Shown in pieces: positions 8,630 through 17,486 of a stretch of DNA of 64,000 nucleotides. Position numbers and translations under genes: made by a program. The stretch comes from Spirosoma linguale DSM 74. Lineage in GTDB: Bacteria; Bacteroidota; Bacteroidia; Cytophagales; Spirosomataceae. The DNA lies in NCBI GenBank assembly GCA_000024525.1, contig CP001769.1:4559001-4623000 (forward strand). The letters run 5' to 3'. The stretch's first letter is position 1; every line of letters starts with the position of its first letter. The notes beneath the pieces are model-generated. The model was not told the origin of the DNA, searched no databases, and saw nothing but the letters and a program-made list of their open reading frames with translations.

Positions 8630-9470
8630 GGAATGGTAGATTAGTGAAGTGTATTGGATGATTCGCCAACTTAAGAGTGTGATAGGCTCTAAGGCGTTCG
8701 TGAACCTGGGGGAGGCAATATAACTACTAAGCTGCATTAAGTATGCATCTTAACCTGACAGATTAACTAGTGATGTTAATTCTGCAATTGGTAGTTACTT
8801 ATTTTCACAAAATGCTCTTCTTGAAACGGAGGAGCATTCATGTATCTGATTTAGAAATAGGGCGTTTTACAAAACGGCTAGCCTGAGCATATTCTAGCCT
8901 TTATGGCATGTACATTTCCTAAGCAAAAAGTAACACGCCGGTGAGCCTCACTAGCACGGTATACCGGAAAGAAAGCCGGCCGAATGGCCAAGTCTACAAG
9001 TGGAGACCAACGGGGCTCGGGTGCTTTTCGCTCGCTCGTTTATCCGCTAGCCAGCCTAGCCCTCGCCTATGCTATTACGGTATACCGTACTGCTGCTCGA
9101 CTACTTCCAGGCACCCGGTTTGTGATAGACACTATGGCGAAAACAGAACATGGTCATGCCTGAAGTGGCTGCGCCTGAGAACCGCCACCGGAAAAACACC
9201 ACGATCTGTTCCCACATCTACTATGGATACACTTCTGAAAGTATGATTAACAACAGAGTATCGAAGAATTAGTCCAATAGACATCCCGGGTCCTCTGACT
9301 AAGTTCTCCAACTTCTTAACGTAAAAAAAGGGTCATACCAACCTGCGTTCCCCTATCTTGGTGATCGACCGCTCTTCTGTGGCCTTTGACGCCCCAAAAG
9401 GCTGTTTTCTTGCGCGTTCTATTCTAGTATATCTATCAATTAACCCGTTTAATGTCTAAGCCAAACACGT
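8630..9470. other. Divergent intergenic region between two surface-protein genes
   Basis: Holds one dispersed-repeat copy (8805-8870) and two dyads sharing a core: CGGTATACCG at 8957-8966 and TACGGTATACCGTA at 9076-9089. An open frame at 8941-9246 has no protein-like features and is not called. Both flanking genes read outward, so the dyads could be operators for either. Confidence 0.5.
8805..8870 (+). repeat. Dispersed intergenic repeat, copy at 8.8 kb
   Basis: TCACAAAATGCTCTTCTTGAAACG, then GGAGCATTCATGTATCTG and AAATAGGGCGTTTTAC. The stem ATGCTC(T)/(G)GAGCAT keeps pairing although its sequence differs from the consensus AACGCTCC/GGAGCGTT, which is a compensatory change. Confidence 0.75.
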
Positions 9471-12400
9471 ATGAAAAACAACTTTACCCGGTTTCGTATG
9501 AAGAATTCCGCTCACCTCTCCGCCTGTCTGCTGGGAGTGGCCCTGTGGCTGATGAGCGCCCTGAGTCTGCGGGCTCAAACGGTGTATGTTACCCAAGAGG
9601 GAGCCGGTCAGCAAAGCGGTGCCGACTGGGCCAACGCCCTGCCCGGCAGTCAACTCCAGGCTACCCTGGCCTCGGCCTCCGAAGGAGCTGAGTTTCGATT
9701 GGCGGGAGGAACCTACAAGCCCAGCCAGACGGGTGATCGTGGCTTAACCTTTACTATCCCTTCGGGGGTAAAGGTGCTGGGGGGTTATCTGGGCAACGGT
9801 GCCAATCCCGACCAGCGTATAGACTTTGCCAGTACCGACCAGCCCAGCAGCACAACCCTCTCAGGTGATATTGATAACAACAACCAGTTGGATGCGGGGA
9901 ACAGCGAACACGTCGTTAATTTTAACAAGGCCAGTGAGCAGACCCGTCTGGATGGTGTGGTCATTACAGGAGGAAATGCGACCAACGGTGGTGGAGGAAT
10001 CTACAACAATGGCAATCGAGGAGTCAGCAGTCCAACTATTCAGAATTGTGTAGTAAGTCAGAATCGTACGAATGGGAAGGGCGGAGCCATCTTAAACGAT
10101 GGAAGTTCGGGCCAGGCCAATCCCGTGCTTATTAATTGCCGCTTCGTCAGTAATCAGGCCAATCAGGGAGGAGCTATTTACAATGACGCGTTTCTGGGCA
10201 CCTGTAAGCCTACTTTCACGAATTGCTCCTTTCTGAACAACTCAGCCAGCAATGGCGGAGCGATATACGATTATGCCGAAGCGAATGGTCCGTTTGGCCC
10301 CCCTGGTCCAGGTGACAATCGTCCTCTTCTGGTAAACTGTGTGTTACAGGCAAATACCGCTTCTGCCACTGGTGGCGCCATGGTTAATGAAACCAGAGGA
10401 GCCGGTCTTCCAACCACTGAGCCAACCCTGATCAACTGTAGCCTGGTGAGTAATTCGGCCCCCCAGGGAGGGGCTTTTTATAACATTGCCACGCCGAATA
10501 CAATTAATAATACCCAAATATTTGCCAAGCCCAGGTTGTACAATAGCTTCTTATGGAACAACGGGGGGGGCAATACCACGGTAAACATCAAGTTTAAGAA
10601 CAACTCCGGTGGAACCAGTAGCGGAGAAGGGCAGATTCTATTTTATAACTGTCTGGGCGATCCGGGGGTGAATAACGCCCTGAACACGGACCCCAAAGCC
10701 CAAATCATCACCACATCCCCGTTTGTGAGCGCGTCGAACTTACAGCTCAATCCCTGCTCCCCGGCCATTAACACCGGCAACACCAGCTACTACACCGACC
10801 GATCGAGCCAGCAAACAGACCTGGCCGGTAACCCCCGGATGGTGGGTGCCACCATCGACATCGGTGCCTTCGAGTTCCAAGGCACGCCTGCTATCCCCCT
10901 GGCCATCACCCAGCCACCCGCCAGTCAGTCCAGCGTCGTGGCCGGTGCGACCGTCGAGACAACCGTCGGCCTCAATGCACCGGCCGACAGCTACACATGG
11001 TACAAAGACGGAATCGTCGTGACGGGGCAGACCTCAGGTAGCCTCCGGCTCACTAATGTGCAACTCGCTCAGGCGGGTTCCTACTCGCTGGTGGCCACCA
11101 GTGCCTGCAACAGCGTTACCTCCACCGCCTTTAGCCTCTCCGTTACCCTGTCACGGCTCATCACCCTCAGTGGCCTCTCGGTCAGTCCCAATCCCGTCTG
11201 TGCGGGCCAGTCTATCTCGGTGGAGGCCAGCGTTGGCAACCTCAGTGGCAGCTACAGCTACACGCTCACCAATGGGATCAACCCCATCAGCGGCACGGCC
11301 ACCACCTCAGCCTTCAGTCAGTCGCTGACGGCCACAGGCTCAGGGGTGCAGAGCTTCACCCTGACGGTGAGCAGCGGTGAACAAGTAGCCACGGCCACGA
11401 CCAGCTTAACCGTCAATGCGCCCCCCAGCCCGACGCTCATCAGCAGTGGTACCTTAAGTTGTGGGCAGACTTCCCTCACCCTGACAGCCAGTCCGGGTGA
11501 GCAGAGCTACCGCTTTAGTGGTCCCAGTGTGGTGAGCCAGAGTGGCAACACGGCCCTCGTCAACGCACCGGGCACCTACTCGGTGACCAGCACGAATGCC
11601 AGTGGGTGCGTGAGTACGACCAGCACGACCGTCTTCAGCAACACGGCGGTGATCACCATGAATAATCCCCCTACCAGCACTGCAACCCTCAATGCGCCCT
11701 TCAGCCAAACCTTAACGGCCACGGGTGGGGCAACGCCCTACTTCTACAGCCTGGCTAGCGGCAGTCTACCTGCCGGACTGAGTTTGACCCCAAGTGGTCT
11801 GCTCAGCGGCACGCCAACCCAGGCCGGCAGTTTCACCCTGGTAGTGCGGGGCCAGGACGCCAATGGCTGTTTCGGTCTGGGACCTGCCTACGTCTTGACG
11901 GTTAATGCTACGGCTGTCATCAGCGGCTTTACTTCGCTGGAGAACACGGTCTGCGTGGGCAGTCCGGTAACCTTTACCGCCACCGTGGGTAACGTAACGG
12001 CCCCCTACACGTATACGCTTACCAATGGCACCAGCACCACCACTGGCACAACCAGTGGTGGTTTCAGCCAGCACCTGACGGCCACAGGCTCGGGGGCGCA
12101 GAGCTTCACCCTGACGGTGAGCAGCGGTGAACAAGTAGCCACGGCCACGACCAGTGTGACGGTGATGCCTACGCCACCAACACCCACCATCGCTACGCAG
12201 AGTGGGCAGTCCTACCCCGGTGGTCAATCGGCCCTCACCGTGGCTCAGTACTCGGGTACGGTCACCCTGCTCATCAACGGCTGTAGCGGTACCATCAACT
12301 GGCAGGGGCCCAATGGCAGCAGCGGCAGCACCACCAGTATCCCGGTAGCGACCTCCGCCACCGGTACGTTTGTCTACCAGGCTACCTGTCAGCAAACGGG

Positions 12401-12983
12401 CTGCTTGAGTGCGCCCGCCAGCGCTACAGTCACCGTGCAGGGCGCACCCCTGCGGGTGATCACTCCGCTGTTCGACTGTGCCAGCGGCAAACTGACCCTG
12501 CGCACCACAGGTGGTAACGGCCAGCCCATTGAGTACCAGATTCCCTCGGTGACCACTGGCTGGGAAGCTACCAACCCGGTGAGCATCCAGGCCAAAGATT
12601 TCAAAAAGAGCCTCAAGCTACGGGCTCGTCAGCGAAGCGTGGGTAAGGGCGGCTTTGAGAGTGACGAGCTGGACTACCAGTTACCGGCCTGTCCGGGAGC
12701 CCGTGTAGCTTCGCCAGAAACAGACACTGAGCTGAGGGTGGTGGTTCTGGACAATCCCATAACGGGTCAGGCAGTGGTGGTAGAGGTGCGGGGTGCCGAA
12801 GGCCAACCCTTGCGATTGGCCTTAACTAATTTACAGGGTCAACCGATCAGCGAGAAGACCCTAGAACAGGCCAGGGGAGTAGAGACTCAAAGCTTATCCG
12901 TAGGTTCCCAGGGGGCAGGTGTGCTGTTGTTGCGGGTGAGCACCGCTGGTCAAACGAAGACGCTCAAAGTGCTTAAGCTCTAA
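9471..12983 (+). CDS. Secreted beta-helix/Ig-like protein with T9SS C-terminal domain
   Basis: 1170 residues. An N-terminal signal peptide ends at LSLRAQ. Residues about 35-450 form a right-handed beta-helix of the polymorphic outer-membrane type (DGVVITGGNATNGGGGIYNNG, repeated GGAIYN/NCSF.NN.A), closed by IDIGAFEFQG. Then come an Ig-like domain (TWYKDGIVVTGQTSGSLRLTNVQLAQAGSYSLVATSAC), PKD/SprB-like modules and a putative-Ig unit (GSLPAGLSLTPSGLLSGTPTQAGSFTLVVRGQD). The last 80 residues (VVVLDNPITGQAVVVEV...GVLLLRVSTAGQTKTLKVLKL) fit a type A T9SS sorting domain, so it should cross the outer membrane by the type IX route and stay on the surface or be released. Two copies of the TATGSG.QSFTLTVSSGEQVATATTS segment are nearly identical at DNA level. 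Confidence 0.9.
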   Translation: MKNNFTRFRMKNSAHLSACLLGVALWLMSALSLRAQTVYVTQEGAGQQSGADWANALPGSQLQATLASASEGAEFRLAGGTYKPSQTGDRGLTFTIPSGVKVLGGYLGNGANPDQRIDFASTDQPSSTTLSGDIDNNNQLDAGNSEHVVNFNKASEQTRLDGVVITGGNATNGGGGIYNNGNRGVSSPTIQNCVVSQNRTNGKGGAILNDGSSGQANPVLINCRFVSNQANQGGAIYNDAFLGTCKPTFTNCSFLNNSASNGGAIYDYAEANGPFGPPGPGDNRPLLVNCVLQANTASATGGAMVNETRGAGLPTTEPTLINCSLVSNSAPQGGAFYNIATPNTINNTQIFAKPRLYNSFLWNNGGGNTTVNIKFKNNSGGTSSGEGQILFYNCLGDPGVNNALNTDPKAQIITTSPFVSASNLQLNPCSPAINTGNTSYYTDRSSQQTDLAGNPRMVGATIDIGAFEFQGTPAIPLAITQPPASQSSVVAGATVETTVGLNAPADSYTWYKDGIVVTGQTSGSLRLTNVQLAQAGSYSLVATSACNSVTSTAFSLSVTLSRLITLSGLSVSPNPVCAGQSISVEASVGNLSGSYSYTLTNGINPISGTATTSAFSQSLTATGSGVQSFTLTVSSGEQVATATTSLTVNAPPSPTLISSGTLSCGQTSLTLTASPGEQSYRFSGPSVVSQSGNTALVNAPGTYSVTSTNASGCVSTTSTTVFSNTAVITMNNPPTSTATLNAPFSQTLTATGGATPYFYSLASGSLPAGLSLTPSGLLSGTPTQAGSFTLVVRGQDANGCFGLGPAYVLTVNATAVISGFTSLENTVCVGSPVTFTATVGNVTAPYTYTLTNGTSTTTGTTSGGFSQHLTATGSGAQSFTLTVSSGEQVATATTSVTVMPTPPTPTIATQSGQSYPGGQSALTVAQYSGTVTLLINGCSGTINWQGPNGSSGSTTSIPVATSATGTFVYQATCQQTGCLSAPASATVTVQGAPLRVITPLFDCASGKLTLRTTGGNGQPIEYQIPSVTTGWEATNPVSIQAKDFKKSLKLRARQRSVGKGGFESDELDYQLPACPGARVASPETDTELRVVVLDNPITGQAVVVEVRGAEGQPLRLALTNLQGQPISEKTLEQARGVETQSLSVGSQGAGVLLLRVSTAGQTKTLKVLKL
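11326..12155 (+). repeat. Near-identical internal direct repeat (about 77 bp) in the beta-helix/Ig gene
   Basis: Segments at about 11327-11403 and 12077-12153 differ at only about two or three bases (GGCTCAGGGGTGCAG against GGCTCGGGGGCGCAG). They encode TATGSG(V/A)QSFTLTVSSGEQVATATTS in two successive modules. Such identity points to recent duplication or gene conversion between modules. Confidence 0.8.
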
Positions 12984-13006
12984 AATAGGATTTCGGTAAC
13001 CTAGCC

Positions 13007-13040
13007 AGCGGCTGAATCCTCAGGGGGTTCAGCCGCTTTT
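13007..13040 (+). terminator. Rho-independent terminator after the 9471-12983 gene
   Basis: Exact 10-bp arms AGCGGCTGAA and TTCAGCCGCT around an 11-base loop, followed by TTTT, 24 bases after the stop codon. Confidence 0.85.
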
Positions 13041-13168
13041 CTATGAGAATGCTGTTGCAGACCGAGTTCGTCCTTACACGACCCCTTGACCGTGTATTGA
13101 TTAAGGGGATCATCTACTCCGGCTTGATAGTCGACTAATTGAGTTAGGCAGCTATTAAAAAGTTTGTA

Positions 13169-13216
13169 TCTCGCAAAACGCTCCAACCTGAGACGAAGAA
13201 GTCTTATGTATTGTCT
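13169..13216 (+). repeat. Dispersed intergenic repeat, copy at 13.2 kb
   Basis: TCTCGCAAAACGCTCCAACCTGAGACGAAGAAGTCTTATGTATTGTCTTA. The 5' half matches the consensus well; the GGGCGTTT arm is missing. It lies between convergent genes. Confidence 0.65.
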
Positions 13217-13262
13217 TAGATAACTAGTCGTTTAAATCCACACTTTGACCCCTTATCTACGT

Positions 13263-14057
13263 TCACTCGGCAGATTGAAACGCAGTAGGCGCATAACCGA
13301 AGGTCTTCTTGTAAGCGAACGAAAAATGGGACAGGTCTTCAAAGCCCACTTCCAGATACACCTCTGAGGGCTTTCGCTTCTTTTCCACGATTTGATAATG
13401 CGCCAGTTCTAGCCGCTTCCGGGTGAGCCATCGACCGGGTGAATTGTTGAACGCTTTGTGGAAATCCTTTTTGAAGGTCGTCAGACTTCGGCCCGTCAAA
13501 TACCCGAATTTGGCCAGCGGTAGATTAAACATATAGTGCCGCTCCATAAAATCAACCAGATCCAGCTTGCCGGGTTCCTCAAAATTACCCAGTAGCCCAT
13601 CGACCGTCACATCAAGGGCACGCAACACGCGAATCGCTTCATCAACCTTAAAAACAGCAATATCGGTTGGTAGAGCATCCGCTAGTTCAAAATAAGGCAA
13701 CAAGGAATTGAACAGGCTTTCTAGCAGAGGGTGGCGCTGGAATTGTTTGGGTTGATCAATAGGGTGGGCGGCTAAAGCAGGCCCGTTGTGGGCGTAGAAG
13801 TGCTGTAACCGATCCCGGCGAAACAATATCGATATAGTGACACAAGGCAGTCCATCCAGGGGAAGTTTACTCATCTTACCCAGCTGGTTGCGAGGAAACA
13901 GCACCGTATCACCGGCATAAAAGTGATAGCTCCGCTCAGCCGCCACGACGCTGACTTTACCCGACACCACACGCACCAAGGCTGGCTGGGGAAGTACCAG
14001 TTCCCGGCTGTAGTGAATCTCTTTCTGGCAGGCGATAAATACCTCAGCGATTTCCAT
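13263..14057 (-). CDS. AraC family transcriptional regulator
   Basis: 264 residues. The N-terminal half looks like a cupin-type sensor (ALVRVVSGKVSVVAAERSYHFYAGDTVLFPRNQLGKMSKLP). The C-terminus has the two AraC helix-turn-helix units: LPLAKFGYLTGRSLTTFKKDFHKAFNNSPGRWLTRKRLELAHYQI and KPSEVYLEVGFEDLSHFSFAYKKTFGYAPTAF, with the conserved GF(E)D.SHFS..YKK.FG..P. It lies 19 bases downstream of the reductase gene at 14077-15120 and is co-directional, so the pair is probably one transcript. Its likely target is the shared promoter, where two direct repeats are present (15157-15198). Inducer unknown. Confidence 0.9.
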   Translation of the reverse strand: MEIAEVFIACQKEIHYSRELVLPQPALVRVVSGKVSVVAAERSYHFYAGDTVLFPRNQLGKMSKLPLDGLPCVTISILFRRDRLQHFYAHNGPALAAHPIDQPKQFQRHPLLESLFNSLLPYFELADALPTDIAVFKVDEAIRVLRALDVTVDGLLGNFEEPGKLDLVDFMERHYMFNLPLAKFGYLTGRSLTTFKKDFHKAFNNSPGRWLTRKRLELAHYQIVEKKRKPSEVYLEVGFEDLSHFSFAYKKTFGYAPTAFQSAE

Positions 14058-14076
14058 TCCCTAAAACTAGTATTTA

Positions 14077-15120
14077 TTAGTCAAGCAACTGTAGTCGTAT
14101 CAAGCTTTCTGCCGTTGCCAGCACGGCCTCCTGGGTCGAACGGGGCGACCAGTCCAGCAGGCGAATGGCCTTGGCACTGGTGGCATTCATCATCCGGCCC
14201 AGTAAGGGGACCATCGCTTTAACCATGGGGTCTTTTAAGGCGGCAATCCGCAACAACGCATTAGGCAGCTCTCGGGCCTTAACCTTGCCAGCGTACTGGC
14301 CCAGGTGCGTTTTCAGGATTTTAGCGATTTCGATGAGCCAGACACTTTCACCCGCTGTGGCAATAAACCGTTCGCTTTTGGCTGCGGGATGGGTCATAGC
14401 CCGCAGGTGCAGATCGGCTACATCCCGAACATCGACAAAACCGGAGTTAATCTTGGGACAGCCGGGCAGTTGGCCGATCAGCAGATTTTTGATTAGGTGG
14501 ATCGAATGGGAATAATCAGGTCCCAGCACCGGCCCCAGGACGGTTACCGGATTAACCGCCGAAAGCTCCAATCCGTCGCCTTCCTGTTTAATAAATTCCC
14601 AGGCGGCCTTTTCGGCCAGCGTCTTTGATTTTTGGTAGGCAGGTGCTTTACCCGTCACATTAGTCCAGGTCGTCTCCTCATAGGGTGCTGTTTGCGGGGG
14701 GTGGCCATAAACGATAGCGCCAATGGCAGAGGTTAATACAACCCGTTTTACTCCCGCATCTCTGGATGCTCTTAGAACGCGAAGAACCCCTTCACGGGCC
14801 GGTATGATCATTTCATCCTCATGTTTGTAGTGGAGAATAGGCGTAGGCGAAGCAACGTGCAGTACATACGTGCAGTCGCTTACGGCTTGGTTCCACTGCG
14901 CATCGGCAGACAGATCCGCCTGCACGAAGGTTAATTGCTCACCAGGCTCGCAACCTCCTTCTTTCAGCATAGCTCTTACTTCGGTTTGTCGGTTTAAGGA
15001 CCGCAGCGTTGTACGTACTTGGTAGCCTGCCTGTAAGAGCTGAAGAATGCAATGAACAGCGATATAACCTGCACCGCCAGTTACGAGTACAATCTTGTCT
15101 GAATTTGAGTTTGTCGTCAT
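14077..15120 (-). CDS. NAD(P)-dependent extended SDR (dihydroflavonol-reductase-like)
   Basis: 347 residues. A Rossmann start VLVTGGAGYIAVHCILQLLQAGYQVRTTLRS (about 12-42), the catalytic YQKSK (YxxxK) following the Ser region VVLTSAIGAIVYG, and the substrate-side ...SAVNPVTVLGPVLG motif place it with the extended SDRs that act on aldehydes or ketones (cinnamoyl-CoA/dihydroflavonol/methylglyoxal reductase type). The fold motif reads GGAGYIA where GxxGxxG/A is usual, which fits. Substrate is unknown; pairing with an AraC regulator suggests an inducible detoxifying reductase. Confidence 0.88.
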   Translation of the reverse strand: MTTNSNSDKIVLVTGGAGYIAVHCILQLLQAGYQVRTTLRSLNRQTEVRAMLKEGGCEPGEQLTFVQADLSADAQWNQAVSDCTYVLHVASPTPILHYKHEDEMIIPAREGVLRVLRASRDAGVKRVVLTSAIGAIVYGHPPQTAPYEETTWTNVTGKAPAYQKSKTLAEKAAWEFIKQEGDGLELSAVNPVTVLGPVLGPDYSHSIHLIKNLLIGQLPGCPKINSGFVDVRDVADLHLRAMTHPAAKSERFIATAGESVWLIEIAKILKTHLGQYAGKVKARELPNALLRIAALKDPMVKAMVPLLGRMMNATSAKAIRLLDWSPRSTQEAVLATAESLIRLQLLD

Positions 15121-15156
15121 CTGCTAGTAGTTTGATGACCCAAAATTCGGCTGAAA

Positions 15157-15198
15157 CCGCAGATACAACTTTGTTAAAAAGCCGCAATATACTTTGTT
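15157..15198 (-). promoter_or_regulatory. Direct-repeat operator candidate before the reductase/AraC operon
   Basis: CCGCAGATACAACTTTGTT (15157-15175) and CCGCAATATACTTTGTT (15182-15198) are near copies spaced 25 bases start to start, 37-78 bases upstream of the 15120 start codon. AraC proteins bind direct repeats of about this size. The regulator encoded in the same operon is the obvious candidate. Confidence 0.45.
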
Positions 15199-15226
15199 CA
15201 AAAGGCGGGATGACACGCAAAGTTTA

Positions 15227-15289
15227 TCGCACAAAACGCTACTCCTTAAGACATAAGGATTTTGCCTGTCCATAAATGGGGCGTTTCAC
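15227..15289 (+). repeat. Dispersed intergenic repeat, copy at 15.2 kb
   Basis: TCGCACAAAACGCTACTCCTTAAGAC... ends in CATAAATGGGGCGTTTCACTAG. The outer arms AAAACGC and GCGTTTC remain; the middle arm is degenerate. Confidence 0.65.
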
Positions 15290-15641
15290 TAGCCACTCAT
15301 ATCTTTTGCTCGGGCCACCCTGCTGAATCTGGTATTCGGGGAACCTTTATAGGCTCAGGGCCACGGATAGCCAGGTCGCCCGGGAGCCGTACCTGACATA
15401 CGCTCTAAGGCAACACTTTATAACCTACCGAAGCAGTAAGATAAGTAGCTTACATTTGTCAATAACCCTAATTAGCTAAACCTGGAAACAATAGTACAAA
15501 TCAGACCGAAACACATATGACATTGTCGACGCAATGATTTGTTGGCTGATGGTTTGTAAGTGACCATTGGTACCTGATAACAAATCTTTTCAAGTCTACT
15601 CACTAATCACCCATAACGTCCCATTTACTACCGGGATGTTG

Positions 15642-15709
15642 TTGATCCAGATCAATAGTTTTTATTAGCAAACCTCAATGGCTAGTCGGGATGGGCAGTC
15701 GTACGTTTG
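15642..15709 (+). promoter_or_regulatory. FNR-type box and Bacteroidota promoter of the pirin gene
   Basis: TTGATCCAGATCAA (15642-15655) is an exact TTGAT-N4-ATCAA dyad. A -7 element TACGTTTG lies at 15702-15709, putting the start of transcription near 15716 and the box centre near -67, a class I activator position. The Crp/Fnr protein encoded at 21178-21774 has the matching E..SR recognition residues. Confidence 0.6.
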
Positions 15710-15733
15710 TTGCTGAATAAAAGGAGCAACGTG

Positions 15734-16597
15734 ATGATACAAAGAACCATTGCCAGCCTGTATACACCGCCTGACGAACGCGGCTTTCTGGGGGCTGGTC
15801 ATATAGCCCGTAGTGTTTTGACCGGCGGTTTTCAAAAAACAGATCCGTTCATTTTCCTGATGGACGACTGGCTGGATAAGAAGAATGACGAGCCCGCTGG
15901 TGGACCTCATCCCCACGCAGGCTTCGAAACCGTGTCGCTGCTGATTGATGGGGAAATAAAGGAAATGCTGGAGTCCATGAAAAAGGGGGACTTTCAAATT
16001 ATGACGGCAGGTAGCGGTACGATCCACACCGAAACGATAGAAGGCCCCACCAAAGGGCGTTTGTTTCAACTATGGCTGAACCTGCCCCGCAAAGACCGCC
16101 AGGCTACACCACGTATTCAGATTCTACCCGCTGAACATGTTCCGGTGGTAAACAAAGAGGGCGTGTACATGCGGCTGTACAGCGGTTCACTGGCCGGTAT
16201 CCAATCACCCATACAACACTACACACCGCTCATTGTCGCCGAGTTTGAGCTGCAAGCAGGCGTTGGCACCAGCGTTCAGTTGCCGGCCAGCTTCAACGCG
16301 TTTCTCTATGTCATCAGCGGTTCCGTACAAATCGCGGGTAAAGCCATAAACCACGATCAGGTAGCGTGGCTGGATGTTTTTGATACCGAAGAAGATAGCC
16401 AGCTGACGATGCAGGCGGGCGAACAGGGGGTGCGTTTTGTGCTGTATGCGGCCAAGCCGACCCACGAGGCCATTGTTTCCTACGGGCCTTTTATCGCCGA
16501 CACTCAGGCTGAGATTGCCGACCTGTACAAACAATACCGAAACGGGGCCATGAAGCACATCGCTACCGTACCGGAAGCACAGAAACTGACCTATTGA
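15734..16597 (+). CDS. Pirin family protein
   Basis: 287 residues of bicupin. The metal-binding signature GGPHPHAGFETVSLLIDGEI carries the His-x-His and Glu that bind Fe in pirins; a second cupin follows (VAEFELQAGVGTSVQLP...LYVISGSVQIAGKAI). Some pirins are quercetinases or redox-sensing co-regulators, often next to detoxification genes as here. The start at 15734 is chosen because it gives the family N-terminus MIQRTI and follows AAGGAG; an ATG nine codons earlier exists. The stop is 17 bases before the next start, so the two are probably co-transcribed. Probably FNR-box controlled. Confidence 0.9.
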   Translation: MIQRTIASLYTPPDERGFLGAGHIARSVLTGGFQKTDPFIFLMDDWLDKKNDEPAGGPHPHAGFETVSLLIDGEIKEMLESMKKGDFQIMTAGSGTIHTETIEGPTKGRLFQLWLNLPRKDRQATPRIQILPAEHVPVVNKEGVYMRLYSGSLAGIQSPIQHYTPLIVAEFELQAGVGTSVQLPASFNAFLYVISGSVQIAGKAINHDQVAWLDVFDTEEDSQLTMQAGEQGVRFVLYAAKPTHEAIVSYGPFIADTQAEIADLYKQYRNGAMKHIATVPEAQKLTY

Positions 16598-16614
16598 TTT
16601 TTCAAAGAACAAGC

Positions 16615-17226
16615 ATGAGCTCCACAATTGGTATTATCGGTTCAGGCCATATTGGGCGTGGACTGGCTACGCATTTAGCAAAAACAACTTACCCAGTGCT
16701 GATCACCAATCGCCGGGGACCAGCGTCGCTGACAGACCTGGTCGCTTCCATTGGCGGATCGTTGAGTGCCGCCGACCTTACCCAAACCATTGAACAGGCC
16801 GACGTTTTGTTCATTGCCGCTCCCTGGACACAGCTCCCGGAGTTGGCTGGCCAACTACAGGGGTACAGCGGGAAGATTCTGGTCGACGCCACCAATAACA
16901 TTGTCTCGGTTAGCCCTTTCCAACTGGCCGATACGGCGGGTAAACCAACGGGGGAACACGTAGCGAGCCTGTTTCCGACTCATCGGGTCGTTAAAGCGTT
17001 TAATACCCTCCCGGCTGCTACGCTGGCTCAGCCTTCGTCAGGTCGCCTGGGCAATACCGTCATTGTTATCAGTGGTGATGATGGCGATGCGAAAAAAGAA
17101 GTCGCCGATATTACCAAAGCCATGGGGTTTGCACCGGTCGATCTGGGCACATTTCAGCAGGGCGGGCACCTGCAGGATATGGGCGGAGCCTTGTCTGGAG
17201 CTGAATTCATCAAAGTAAGCCGCTGA
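16615..17226 (+). CDS. NADP-dependent oxidoreductase (F420-reductase-like)
   Basis: 203 residues. Rossmann nucleotide loop IGIIGSGHIGRGLATHLAK followed by ITNRRGPASL, typical of the NADP-binding 'coenzyme F420-dependent oxidoreductase' family. In Bacteroidota, which lack F420, such proteins are generic NADPH oxidoreductases. It continues ADVLFIAAPWTQLPELAG...KILVDATNNI and VVKAFNTLPA, which fit the family. The start 16615 is preferred because it places the Rossmann strand near the N-terminus; an ATG at 16594 overlaps the pirin stop. Probably the second gene of the pirin transcript. Confidence 0.85.
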   Translation: MSSTIGIIGSGHIGRGLATHLAKTTYPVLITNRRGPASLTDLVASIGGSLSAADLTQTIEQADVLFIAAPWTQLPELAGQLQGYSGKILVDATNNIVSVSPFQLADTAGKPTGEHVASLFPTHRVVKAFNTLPAATLAQPSSGRLGNTVIVISGDDGDAKKEVADITKAMGFAPVDLGTFQQGGHLQDMGGALSGAEFIKVSR

Positions 17227-17280
17227 GCAACGGGCTACGCTAACGTGAATTATAGAACCTGGCTAATATAAAAAAGTGGG

Positions 17281-17371
17281 TTTCTGTCATCCCGACGGCA
17301 GGAGGGATCTTCGGTAAAATGGAGAACTCAGTCTCACCCGAAGATCCCTCCTGCCGTCGGGATGACAGAAA
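17281..17371. repeat. Perfect 34-bp inverted repeat (REP-like hairpin)
   Basis: Arms 17281-17314 (TTTCTGTCATCCCGACGGCA, then GGAGGGATCTTCGG) and 17338-17371 are exact reverse complements around a 23-base loop. The TGTCATCCCGACGG..GGAGGGATCT type is common as an extragenic repeat in diverse bacteria (established knowledge). It sits 54 bases after the oxidoreductase stop and could also terminate that transcript. Confidence 0.9.
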
Positions 17372-17486
17372 TTGCCCAACATAACTGCTTGATAGCGCTA
17401 AAGGAATACTCTTAGTTTATCCGAAACTCAGGCTATGCTAGTAATAATAAAGGCCATCATTAATCAGTAGACAACGCGCGTTATTC

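Larger units (their letters stand above)
15121..15733. other. Divergent intergenic region with operators and a repeat copy
   Basis: Between the minus-strand reductase/AraC pair and the plus-strand pirin gene. It contains the 15157-15198 direct repeats, a dispersed-repeat copy (15227-15289), an isolated TACATTTG (15451-15458) and the pirin promoter with its FNR-type box. No further gene is seen. Confidence 0.6.

Noticed and set aside
8941..9246. 101-codon plus-strand open frame
   Set aside because: Composition rich in Arg/Ser/Thr without pattern and it spans two palindromes; it lies in a divergent control region.
11766..12395. 209-codon minus-strand frame inside the large surface protein gene
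   Set aside because: It is the antisense shadow of the GC-rich Ser/Thr codons of the true gene.
15300..15390. GC-rich CGGGCCACCCTGC and GTCGCCCGGGAGCC in intergenic DNA as further 16-bp inserts
   Set aside because: Without a reading frame there is no way to show an insertion; similarity is short.
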